Notes under the pieces: model-generated
What the model saw: the letters and a program-made list of their open reading frames with translations, nothing else
Database searches by the model: none
Told to the model about the DNA's origin: nothing
Shown here: one piece after another, positions 35,201 through 43,019 of the stretch
Numbering within the stretch: the stretch's first letter is position 1
How the letters are laid out: each line of letters opens with the position of its first letter
Translations under genes and position numbers: made by a program
Assembly (NCBI GenBank): GCA_945910395.1
Contig: CAMDYX010000001.1
Span: 62,001-126,000, forward strand
DNA: 64,000 nucleotides
DNA from: an uncultured Agathobacter sp.
GTDB lineage: Bacteria > Bacillota > Clostridia > Lachnospirales > Lachnospiraceae
Direction: 5' to 3'

Positions 35201-36279
35201 TCAGACAGGCAAAAAATCGGTTGCCCCTTTACAAACGAGAAGCAAAGATTCCCCCCGTTCTTTTTGCATTCGACCAGCCGAACCTTTTGATATACTTTTT
35301 CCAGCAAAAAACGGTTCTCCAACATTTGACTCAAATGCTTTTTCGCATCTGAAACCATTGGTGCTTTTTGTACAAAACGGACGCCATTCTCCTCAAAAAT
35401 AGAGGTGCGAAGCTGAAATCTTGCATCACGGATAGAGTTGTATTTTACATACAAGATCTGATCTAGTTTTTCATCTACTTCTGCTTTTGCAATCAGAAGA
35501 TATGAGTTAGCAAACTGCTCAAATAAACCATCTTTGCACAACTCGTCTGCCACAAGGGGCTCATCGAATATCTGGTATCTTGTATTCTCATAATCTCTTG
35601 TATTTGCAACAATGGAGCCTTCCTTGATTGGATATTTCTCTGAAAATATCTCGACTGGCAAGCGATAGTCAGCAGTCGGATAATAGCATATTACAGATGA
35701 TAAACCGGAATCTACAAGTTGTTCCTTTACCTGGGCAAATGTTAATTCCTGAGACAAGCCGGAAATGGTATCAAAACTCTCTCTTGCATTCGAATTTTTC
35801 ATTCCTGCCCAGAATTTGAGCGCATATTTATTATCCATTGCAAGAATTAGCTGACCTCCATGCTTTAAGCATCGAACAGCAAGGTCTAACAATTCACAAG
35901 AAGTCATTTCAAATCTTCTACATTGCTCAGAAAGTCCAAGAAGAATAATCGTATCATATGCCTTCTCTTCACAATCACTAAGAGCTGCCAAATACTTCAC
36001 GTTATTCTTATCACGATTTAGATATTGATTTACTTCCAGATAGTCCCCATTGTTTTCAACTGCAACAACACTTGCATTTCGATCAGCAAGCAGACCAGTA
36101 ACAATACCACATCCCGCTCCAATTTCAAGAACTGCACCATTGTCTTCAACAGGAATCCACTCTATTATATTTTTTCTCATATGCGACAACTGAAAAAGAA
36201 GCTCACTATCATTTTCCGTAGCCAAGAATTCTTCCAGATTGTCTATTTTTTTTACCTTTTCAAGAATTGCATTTTCCAT
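32257..36279 (-). CDS. Giant methyltransferase/tandem GT2 glycosyltransferase
   Basis: A 1340-residue cytoplasmic protein with at least five parts. Residues 35-205 are a class I SAM methyltransferase (VLEIGAGCGIVTGLLADRNA, VVAVENN). Residues 270-480 form a domain I cannot name (SFVKGQPIF, GDVYCLDYEWVSNFPIP). Residues 525-600 are predicted coiled coil. GT2 domain 1 covers 672-905 (LISVLVPVYN, LDCDDTLS, YSDEDK, CDGAQDYDFTLRF, YHWRE), and GT2 domain 2 covers 928-1165 (VSIIIPSKDN, ILVDNGS, FLNDDIEV, YNDVDLCFKLYEAGY). Residues 1235-1335 are beta-rich with FAGWSWDET. It could methylate a chain end and stop or control polymer length, like WbdD-type enzymes, but this is inference. AGAGGA lies upstream. 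Confidence 0.88.
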   Translation of the reverse strand: MENAILEKVKKIDNLEEFLATENDSELLFQLSHMRKNIIEWIPVEDNGAVLEIGAGCGIVTGLLADRNASVVAVENNGDYLEVNQYLNRDKNNVKYLAALSDCEEKAYDTIILLGLSEQCRRFEMTSCELLDLAVRCLKHGGQLILAMDNKYALKFWAGMKNSNARESFDTISGLSQELTFAQVKEQLVDSGLSSVICYYPTADYRLPVEIFSEKYPIKEGSIVANTRDYENTRYQIFDEPLVADELCKDGLFEQFANSYLLIAKAEVDEKLDQILYVKYNSIRDARFQLRTSIFEENGVRFVQKAPMVSDAKKHLSQMLENRFLLEKVYQKVRLVECKKNGGNLCFSFVKGQPIFCLSDEKKISLGALVNKIQEAFSVMFDVKQEICVPFAMTDEFQKMFPECTPANGIPAYAISNLDSIVSNFVKMESGDVYCLDYEWVSNFPIPVNYVKYRSLLYIFNENQKIVSALISRNELLRIFNFSDDEIELYNKMESQFQQHVHGKGLKCNYLQRYEKPSISWKDLIAGGATERIEKFTRQLQDKEQHIQNLEYAGKAKDLLIEERNAMIAHRDVELKCASEHLQSAQAQMQAQKDYIDCVAYLKRKPIRALADKVKNRLEKRQVQKHIGSESIAKERRKQYQKQMERRDLVYENMMRSFEQKEDYDQKFSYCPLISVLVPVYNVADEYLVACIESVRNQIYPNWELCLADDCSTQGEVRTILKRYENDKRIKICYRTENGHISKCTNSALEMASGEFVGFLDCDDTLSKSALYEVVKVLNENNQFDFIYSDEDKIFADGKGRHNPHFKPDWSPDTLMSFMYTSHFSVYRTSITKKIGGLRSECDGAQDYDFTLRFTEQIPAKHIFHIPKVLYHWREIDGSTSGSIEAKPYVIEAQKRAKQDALNRRGLQGVLTQEMNQIHVTYVPQGNPKVSIIIPSKDNYEILKRAIDSLLSITAYENYEVILVDNGSADECRKKYNALMQEYQTANPQMKFIYHYEKMQFNFSHMCNLGVSLASGDIYLFLNDDIEVLHPNWLSVMAGQAQVPHSGAVGAKLYYPDSKKIQHAGIIQIKNGPSHAFCGFEDKELFYFGRNCLNFNYCAVTGACLAVSADKFREVGGFEENLPVAYNDVDLCFKLYEAGYYNVMRTDAVLYHHESVSRGYDYLDKQKMERLERERTKLYERHPKLAEKDPFYHPYLVQNNVDFSYNSADICNSEIPIPKAKVDFDSHLNVDQLSVEDEFVFAGWSWDETFTNNNEVTRYVLLERVEGNQIVESRCFDTFTVYRPDVADGYPNRYDLDYIGFFCRIKRKILNSGTYYVSLISSPKYGGKAKKHRVAWSINV

Positions 36280-36367
36280 GCACTAATCCTCTTTTAAAGC
36301 AAATATTTAACTGATTACTTTTGTATTCTATTGACTCAAATATACAAAATCATTAAAGCTAGTGCTA

Positions 36368-37471
36368 TTATAACAAAAGGCTCTCTTGAAGTATATCCGC
36401 AATTCTCTTGCAGGCAAATCCATCTCCGTATGGATTGCTTGCCTTACTCATCTTCTCATATTCTGCCGGATCATCCAAAAGCCTGGTAAACCACTCATAA
36501 ATGGTGTCCTCCTGTGTCCCCACAAGCTTTAAGGTTCCTGCAGCAATTCCCTCCGGGCGCTCCGTCGTATCACGCATTACAAGCACCGGTTTTCCCAGGG
36601 ATGGAGCTTCCTCCTGAATTCCGCCGGAATCCGTAAGAATCATGAAGGAATTTGCCAGGAAATTGTGAAAATCCAGAACATCCAACGGCTCAATAATATG
36701 GATTCTCTCATCATCGCCTAAGATGGCGTCTGCAGTCTCACGAACCACCGGATTCATGTGGATTGGATAAATTGCCTTTACATCCGGATGCTCATCGCAG
36801 ACTCTTCGGATTGCCCGGAACATATGCTGCATCGGCTCTCCAAGATTTTCTCTTCGATGTGCGGTAATCATAATGAGCCGGCTTCCCTTTGCCCACTCAA
36901 GCTCCTCGTGATAATAATCCGGGCGAACCGTAGTCTTTAGCGCATCAATTGCAGTATTTCCGGTCACATAGATAGACTCCGGATTTTTTCCCTCTTTGAT
37001 CAGATTCTGTCTGGACAATTCGGTGGGAGCAAAATTGTACTGGGAAATAATACTGACTGCCTGTCTGTTGAATTCCTCCGGATAGGGCGAAAAAATGTTA
37101 TAGGTGCGAAGTCCTGCCTCTACATGTCCCACCGGAATCTGTAAATAGAAGCACGCCAGGGCCGTAACAAAAGTCGTAGAGGTATCCCCATGAACCAGTA
37201 CCACATCCGGTTTTTCTTTCTCAAGCACCTCTTTGATTCGGTTTAAAATATTCGTTGTTACATCAAACAGTGTCTGCCGGTCTTTCATAATGGAAAGGTC
37301 ATATTCCGGTACTACCTGAAAGGTCTCAAGCACCTGATCTAACATCTGGCGATGCTGTCCCGTTACACAGACAATCGTTTCGATTCCTTTTCTTGTCTTT
37401 AATTCATTTACCAGCGGACACATCTTAATTGCTTCCGGACGTGTTCCGAATACTAACATTATTTTCTTCAT
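36368..37471 (-). CDS. wecB: UDP-N-acetylglucosamine 2-epimerase (non-hydrolysing)
   Basis: Interconverts UDP-GlcNAc and UDP-ManNAc in the cytoplasm. The 367-residue protein has the family signatures IMLVFGTRPEAIKMCPLVNE, CVTGQHRQMLDQVLE, LVHGDTSTTFVTALACFY, VGHVEAGLRTYNIFSPYPEE, ITAHRRENLGEP, ILTDSGGIQEEAPSLGKPVL and RDTTERPEGIAAGT. Start 37471 has GGGAG 7 nt upstream and begins at the conserved N-terminus. UDP-ManNAc could feed a ManNAc-containing wall polymer or be oxidised to ManNAcA; no dehydrogenase is seen nearby. Confidence 0.95.
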   Translation of the reverse strand: MKKIMLVFGTRPEAIKMCPLVNELKTRKGIETIVCVTGQHRQMLDQVLETFQVVPEYDLSIMKDRQTLFDVTTNILNRIKEVLEKEKPDVVLVHGDTSTTFVTALACFYLQIPVGHVEAGLRTYNIFSPYPEEFNRQAVSIISQYNFAPTELSRQNLIKEGKNPESIYVTGNTAIDALKTTVRPDYYHEELEWAKGSRLIMITAHRRENLGEPMQHMFRAIRRVCDEHPDVKAIYPIHMNPVVRETADAILGDDERIHIIEPLDVLDFHNFLANSFMILTDSGGIQEEAPSLGKPVLVMRDTTERPEGIAAGTLKLVGTQEDTIYEWFTRLLDDPAEYEKMSKASNPYGDGFACKRIADILQESLLL

Positions 37472-37520
37472 GTTCAACTCCCATTTTCTGCAAATTTTTA
37501 AAAGTAAATCATGATACAAT

Positions 37521-39050
37521 TTACTTATTTTCCGCAAATTTCACTACAACAATATCATCAATAACCACGATGGAACCATCGGATGGATAGCAATTCATAT
37601 CATCAATTGCATCCGTATTACGAATTTCCTCAAGCTCGGCAAGCTCCGGTGCAAATCCCACCCAAAGCTTTAATGATGTCTTCCATGCATAATTTTTAAC
37701 CATAATATCAGAATTCATGTATGGATTAAGATAGATACATTCAAATTCCGGAATCGTCGGAAATTCTTCCCCAGACATATCGAATTCTCCAATATAAAGG
37801 ACTTTCATATTTTCAGAATATCCTTCACAGCTTTGAATTCTTGTTACCAGACGTTCATAGTAATCCAATGTCTGTTCCTGAACAAATGCTGCTTTTAAAT
37901 AACAGATATTATCAAAACGTACATACAACACACACATCATGCCAATGAGTGCAATTCCACATTTATAAACGCAAGACGTCAATTTTACCTGCTTACACGA
38001 AATCTTCTCCAGCAAAACAACAAACCAAAGAAATATCACAATTTGTCCATAAAGCATTAGTGAAGAAACCGCTGATGCATCACACATCACATAAATCAGG
38101 TTTGTGGATAGCGGAATAAAAAGAAATCCAACCGCACCTAGAACTGCATGTGCTTTATCCTTTTTCCACATAACCAAAAACTGCTTTCCCATCAAAAGTA
38201 TCAAGAAGCATAACAGAATATAGTAGAATATCCTTAGAGAAAACGGGTACATATTTGTTTGTACATGATTGGTCGGATTGAAAAACTCAGTATATGCATA
38301 TAATACTCTCTTAAAATAGCCCAGAGGGCTGGTTAATCCAAAATTGTTTATTCCCTTATACCCCGACAGGCTTGTATGTAAAAGCTTTAACACAAGTGAA
38401 TTTATTCCAAAATAAATTCCCATGAATCCGCAACATACCAGTATACTGCCTGCAATTTTTTTCCAAATTCTTGCAATAGTGATATCTGCATCCAATGTCA
38501 AAGTGAACAGCTTTAGAAGCATCAGACTTACAATAAGAGGTATCACCGCTTGATAAACACCCACCGAACATGCAAGAATCAGCATACCGATTACATAGGT
38601 ATACCACTTCTCATATGCATAGACTAACCATACTCCGCCTGCTGCAAGCAGGAAGCCGAATGCATAGAATGGTGCCGTAAACATGTATCCAAATATGCCT
38701 GTAATAACCGGAAAAGTCACTCCGATTCCGCATATTGCAAAGATGCTCCACTTATTCTGTATTTTCAGTAAATCTATAATAAACAAAAGTGTTAAGGCAA
38801 TAAAAAGAATTGACAGAGCAACATTATATACCGGGACACTATACTGTGTGCTTCCATAGATCTTTTTTGAAAAAACATTAATAATCGAAAGCATCCATCT
38901 TCCCAGACTATAGGTTGTTCCTGCGCCAAAAAGAGATTCCACATCATCAAAGGAAGAAAATTTGTTAAACATGGTCATTCCATGGGCCAGAACTCCCCAT
39001 AGAAAACAACTGATTACTGTAATTTTTGTATTGCGTTTTATGCTTTCCAT
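37521..39050 (-). CDS. GtrII-like membrane glucosyltransferase
   Basis: A 509-residue integral membrane protein with about 11 hydrophobic segments in the first 400 residues and a soluble C-terminal domain. It resembles the glucosyltransferase domain of the GtrII family, which adds glucosyl side branches on the outer face from a lipid-linked donor: the N-terminal FNKFSSFDDVESLFGAGTTY and LGRWMLSII are typical. The second ATG (39050) is chosen because GGAGG directly abuts the first. The GtrA homologue at 29519 could supply its lipid donor. It precedes wecB in the leftward operon with a 49-bp gap. Confidence 0.82.
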   Translation of the reverse strand: MESIKRNTKITVISCFLWGVLAHGMTMFNKFSSFDDVESLFGAGTTYSLGRWMLSIINVFSKKIYGSTQYSVPVYNVALSILFIALTLLFIIDLLKIQNKWSIFAICGIGVTFPVITGIFGYMFTAPFYAFGFLLAAGGVWLVYAYEKWYTYVIGMLILACSVGVYQAVIPLIVSLMLLKLFTLTLDADITIARIWKKIAGSILVCCGFMGIYFGINSLVLKLLHTSLSGYKGINNFGLTSPLGYFKRVLYAYTEFFNPTNHVQTNMYPFSLRIFYYILLCFLILLMGKQFLVMWKKDKAHAVLGAVGFLFIPLSTNLIYVMCDASAVSSLMLYGQIVIFLWFVVLLEKISCKQVKLTSCVYKCGIALIGMMCVLYVRFDNICYLKAAFVQEQTLDYYERLVTRIQSCEGYSENMKVLYIGEFDMSGEEFPTIPEFECIYLNPYMNSDIMVKNYAWKTSLKLWVGFAPELAELEEIRNTDAIDDMNCYPSDGSIVVIDDIVVVKFAENK

Positions 39051-39086
39051 AATAAATCTCATCCTCCGGTACGAAACGTACCTTTA

Positions 39087-40565
39087 TCATTCCTCCGCCC
39101 TGATGCAAGCTGTTGGATTACTGTTCCATATACCGAATTCATCCACCACTTGTCCGGTAATATTGTCATATACCACTATATTATAACCATTGTCGGTTAC
39201 TTTTTTGCTTATTCCATCCACATATACCTGATTGATGGCATTCCCCTCTTCATCCGTTTCCCGAACCAGCCGGAACATATGCTGATCCAATTCAATGGCA
39301 AGGTCGATTTGGGTGTCACTATTCCAACAGGTAGCCTTACTGCCATGATAATATATGATCTGAGCATCCTCTAGCATATCGATGGAAATGCCAGAAAGTT
39401 GCGAAAGCTGTTCCTTCGCCCCCTCCTCCGGAGTCCCATCTGCACATATGAACATATCATATTTTCCTTCATCCATCAAATGACATTCATCCTGCACAGA
39501 GCCCATTCTCCGAAAACCACTATTTATTCTTGTGCGTTCCACATATACGGCATCCGCATCCCAGGATGACCATTTTTCATCTCCCCGATGATCGGTAAGT
39601 TCAAAATTGGAAACCAGATATTCTTCCAGGCATTCTGTCAGTTTTTCGCTTCCCACATGATTTAAATGCTCATCATCCGAAAAATCATTTACAGAATCTA
39701 TGCCGGTCTCCTCATACATCAGATTATAATTGATAAAAGGCACTTCATATTCCGCACAAACCATTTCCGTATAATTGTAGATCCGTTCATCATTATCGCA
39801 GATATTCGCATGGGGGGAAACCACCACAACAATCGGTATTTGTTCCTCCTGCGCTAACTCAATAATCATCCGAAAATACTTTTCTGACTTTTCCGCCATG
39901 GGAATTTGATCTGTAATTCCCCTGACATCCGTTACTTCATTGATTTTCGAAAGTGTTCCGCACTTATACCCTTTCCAATTGGTATACCGCTTATCGCCCT
40001 GATCTTTTACAAAATCCGCGTAAGATAAATCGGTATATCTGGAATGATACTGCACATATCCCAAAAGATAACTCCACCACTCCTCTTTCGGAACACTCTC
40101 GCAGATAGCGCGAATTTTATTGAGAGAAAACCGCATTCCAAAGGTGTTACTGATTGCTTTCCCCGGCTCCTGATACTCCTCTGTATATGTAGTCATATAG
40201 CTTTCCAGAACAATTACCTTTGGTTTCTGGTATTTTAGGGCCTCCACCAAATAAAAATAGGTATTCCAGAGCGGTTGTTTTGATCCTCCAAGATCAAATG
40301 CTGCAATTCCATAATCTTCCCACATATCTGCCGTGCTGATATTTTCATAAGCATGACTGCTTCCGAGTACCAGTACATCCACGGAATCTTTTGGCTGTTC
40401 ATAAAACTTTTTCATACTGTAAATTCCGTCTCCGGATTTTATAGAGAATACGTGAACAAACACACAAACCGCACCCAGCAGGAGTAATGCGAACAGGATG
40501 AATTTCAATATGGATTTTTTAAAATTGGAAATAGATAAACTGTGCTGCGTCATATGCCGGTCCAT
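39087..40565 (-). CDS. Membrane-anchored SGNH/DltD-like protein, MBOAT partner
   Basis: A 492-residue protein with one N-terminal membrane segment (FILFALLLLGAVCVFVHVF, about 22-42) and an outer SGNH-hydrolase-like domain. VDVLVLGSSHAYENIS carries the nucleophile block, and DDEHLNHVGSEKL carries the Asp-x-x-His pair at the far end. Such proteins accept an acyl group handed over by an MBOAT protein and place it on a surface polymer. The MBOAT gene lies directly upstream and overlaps by 47 bp. The last 150 residues have no recognised motif. GGGGAG is close to the first ATG; a second ATG four codons on is possible. Confidence 0.83.
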   Translation of the reverse strand: MDRHMTQHSLSISNFKKSILKFILFALLLLGAVCVFVHVFSIKSGDGIYSMKKFYEQPKDSVDVLVLGSSHAYENISTADMWEDYGIAAFDLGGSKQPLWNTYFYLVEALKYQKPKVIVLESYMTTYTEEYQEPGKAISNTFGMRFSLNKIRAICESVPKEEWWSYLLGYVQYHSRYTDLSYADFVKDQGDKRYTNWKGYKCGTLSKINEVTDVRGITDQIPMAEKSEKYFRMIIELAQEEQIPIVVVVSPHANICDNDERIYNYTEMVCAEYEVPFINYNLMYEETGIDSVNDFSDDEHLNHVGSEKLTECLEEYLVSNFELTDHRGDEKWSSWDADAVYVERTRINSGFRRMGSVQDECHLMDEGKYDMFICADGTPEEGAKEQLSQLSGISIDMLEDAQIIYYHGSKATCWNSDTQIDLAIELDQHMFRLVRETDEEGNAINQVYVDGISKKVTDNGYNIVVYDNITGQVVDEFGIWNSNPTACIRAEE

Positions 40566-42015
40566 ACACTCCCCATATTACGATGCTCATAAATATTGCA
40601 ATCGCACACACCCAGGAAAACCAGGTGTCCTGCAATTGAATGATATCTGTAATATTTTTCTTAAAGTGAAGCTTTAGCGCATCTGCAATCAGTAACACAA
40701 CTGTTGCAAGCACTAATATTTTCATTTCTGTCCGATCAAGGGCAATGTTATAAACAGAACCATCAAAAAGTACCCATGGATTCCATCTGGTAAATATTCT
40801 TCCAATATATGCAAATGCAATGCTTACCGAATCTGCCCGGAAAAAAATCCATGCAAAATCCACAAGTAGGAAGGTTCCGATGATGTTAATGATTTTGTGG
40901 CTGAAGGAGTTTTCTTTTATGCCAAACAAGCGGCTGGCAGATTTCCTGATTGGAGAGATCAGATCTCCTATGACCTGATATATGCCATGAAGACCGCCCC
41001 ACGCCACATAGGACCATGCTGCTCCATGCCAGAGTCCGGAAACCAGAAACGTAATGAATAAATTGGCATACTTTCGAATCGTTCCCTTTCGATTCCCACC
41101 AAGAGGGATATATACATAATCTTTAAACCAGGAGCTCAGTGAAATATGCCATCTTCTCCAGAATTCTTTCACACTCATTGCAAGATAAGGCGCGTCGAAA
41201 TTCTCCATCAAAGAAAATCCCATGACCTTTGCAGCGCCAATCGCAATCATGGAATAACCTCCAAAGTCGCAGTAAATCTGTACTGCAAACCAGAATGCTC
41301 CAAGAATCAGTTCAAAGGTTCCATACAGATCATAATGATCAAATACCTCATCTACCAAAATCGCAGCGCGGTCTGCAATTACCATCTTTAAGAAATATCC
41401 CCACAGCATGTAATATGCACCCTGCACCACACGTTTCCCATCCCAAAGCCGGATTTCCTCAATGTTCTGCATTTGGTTAAGGAGATTTTTCGACCTTTCA
41501 ATTGGTCCTGCCACCAGCTGCGGAAAGAATGAGACAAACAGTGCATACCTGATAAAATTTTTCTCTGCAGGAACGTCCTTCCGATACACATCAATAGTAT
41601 AGCTTAAGGCCTGAAACGTATAAAATGAAATTCCTACCGGCAGTAAGATGTCTAACTGTGGCGGAAGCACTGTAATTCCCACTACTTTTAAAACAGCAGC
41701 AACGCTGTTTAACATAAAGTCAAAATACTTAAAATATCCCAGTATCAAAAGATTGACTATGATGCAGCATGCAACCAAACCATTCTTTATTGCTATTCTG
41801 TTTTTTCCTTCTGCCTCTTTTCCTATGAGCAGCCCGCAGGCATATGTAACTATTGTAGAAAACAATATAAGCAGCGCATACCCCGGATTCCAGCTCATAT
41901 AGAAATAGTAGCTGGCTATCAGCAGCCAGTACAGTCTGCATTTCCTTGGAATCACAAAATACACGAATAATACCAGAGGAAAGAAGAACATAAAATCAAT
42001 GGAATTAAAAAGCAT
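40519..42015 (-). CDS. MBOAT family O-acyltransferase (AlgI/DltB-like)
   Basis: A 498-residue polytopic membrane protein that transfers acyl groups across the membrane for polysaccharide O-acylation. It has the AlgI-type landmarks FFFPLVLFVYFVIPRKCRLY near the N-terminus, VGISFYTFQALSYTIDVYR, FFPQLVAGPIERSKNLLNQM, FWRRWHISLSSWFKDYVYIP and the catalytic His in SGLWHGAAWSYVAWGGLHG. Length and about 11 membrane segments are normal. It sits between a GT8 gene (3-nt gap) and the SGNH partner (overlap), forming an acylation module. Confidence 0.93.
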   Translation of the reverse strand: MLFNSIDFMFFFPLVLFVYFVIPRKCRLYWLLIASYYFYMSWNPGYALLILFSTIVTYACGLLIGKEAEGKNRIAIKNGLVACCIIVNLLILGYFKYFDFMLNSVAAVLKVVGITVLPPQLDILLPVGISFYTFQALSYTIDVYRKDVPAEKNFIRYALFVSFFPQLVAGPIERSKNLLNQMQNIEEIRLWDGKRVVQGAYYMLWGYFLKMVIADRAAILVDEVFDHYDLYGTFELILGAFWFAVQIYCDFGGYSMIAIGAAKVMGFSLMENFDAPYLAMSVKEFWRRWHISLSSWFKDYVYIPLGGNRKGTIRKYANLFITFLVSGLWHGAAWSYVAWGGLHGIYQVIGDLISPIRKSASRLFGIKENSFSHKIINIIGTFLLVDFAWIFFRADSVSIAFAYIGRIFTRWNPWVLFDGSVYNIALDRTEMKILVLATVVLLIADALKLHFKKNITDIIQLQDTWFSWVCAIAIFMSIVIWGVYGPAYDAAQFIYFQF

Positions 42016-42018
42016 CTC

Positions 42019-43008
42019 TTACCTCTTAATCAATCTTACAATTTTACGCCCAATCTTATAAGACGTCGTATGGACGGTTGCAAGAAGGGTTTTCTCCAAC
42101 AGCTCGCTCTTCATCCGATACATATCAGACTGAAGTTCTTCGTATACCGGTGTTTTTTTCGCATAATCCCACCAGATAGTAAGAAGCTTCATATATAAGT
42201 CATCCACTATGAAGCCCTGCATTGCCAAAAGCTCCAATACTCCGTTATCGCGAAGCTGTTCATATTCTTCCCTGGAAAATGCGGCCTGCCAGGGGCGGAT
42301 TCCCGGTCCCGGATAGTGAAGCACAACCGCATCGTCTACTGTAAATCCCGGCAATTCTTTTTGCACGGCATCCTGATATTTTCGATAAAAGGCACAGGTA
42401 AAATTGTATTTCTGCTTCCACACATATTTCGTACCATGCTCTGCAAACTGTGCATTAAGAAGTCCCTGATCCTGATAGTAATCTCCGTGTAAACGTTCCG
42501 ACAACTTTACATACGTCTCAAAGGTAATATCCTTTCGCATCTTCTCCATATCAAACAGGAGCATTCCGGAGTTAAACTCATCCCCGCATTCACACCTTGG
42601 AGAAAAACCACAAGCAGCAAGATATTTCCCGTCTAAATCTGTCTGATACAATTCGTCAATATCTCCATTGACAATCATGTCCCCGTCCAGATATAACACT
42701 CTGTCAAGATTCCTTGGAAAAACATCCTGAATCTCCAAACGAAAATAAGCTTCTACAGAAAATCGCTCATTCCATTCGAATACCTTCTTATACTTTTCAC
42801 CATCAATATAGATAAAATCTATCGTTGCCCCATGTGCCTGGACAAATTCATTTAGCTTTTCCTTTTCCTCATCCTTTAAAGAATAGTACATCACAAAAAT
42901 GCGAAAATTTTTCCCCTGATTATTATCAAACAGAGACTGTAAAAGTACGATGGAGTAATTCACATATACTCCGTTTGGTGCAATTGCAATATTATAACAA
43001 GTCTGCAT
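42019..43008 (-). CDS. GT8 family glycosyltransferase
   Basis: A 329-residue retaining GT-A enzyme, a family that usually uses UDP-glucose or UDP-galactose. It shows NIAIAPNGVYVNYSIVLLQS, SVEAYFRLEIQDVFP, the metal-binding Asp-x-Asp in VLYLDGDMIVNGDIDELYQ, FNSGMLLFDMEKMR, YYQDQGLLNA and VVLHYPGPGIRPW. The C-terminal 60 residues are helical and basic, which may hold it to the membrane. AAAGGAG precedes the ATG. It lies between the CitC-like fusion and the MBOAT gene. Confidence 0.9.
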   Translation of the reverse strand: MQTCYNIAIAPNGVYVNYSIVLLQSLFDNNQGKNFRIFVMYYSLKDEEKEKLNEFVQAHGATIDFIYIDGEKYKKVFEWNERFSVEAYFRLEIQDVFPRNLDRVLYLDGDMIVNGDIDELYQTDLDGKYLAACGFSPRCECGDEFNSGMLLFDMEKMRKDITFETYVKLSERLHGDYYQDQGLLNAQFAEHGTKYVWKQKYNFTCAFYRKYQDAVQKELPGFTVDDAVVLHYPGPGIRPWQAAFSREEYEQLRDNGVLELLAMQGFIVDDLYMKLLTIWWDYAKKTPVYEELQSDMYRMKSELLEKTLLATVHTTSYKIGRKIVRLIKR

Positions 43009-43019
43009 GAAAAACTCCT

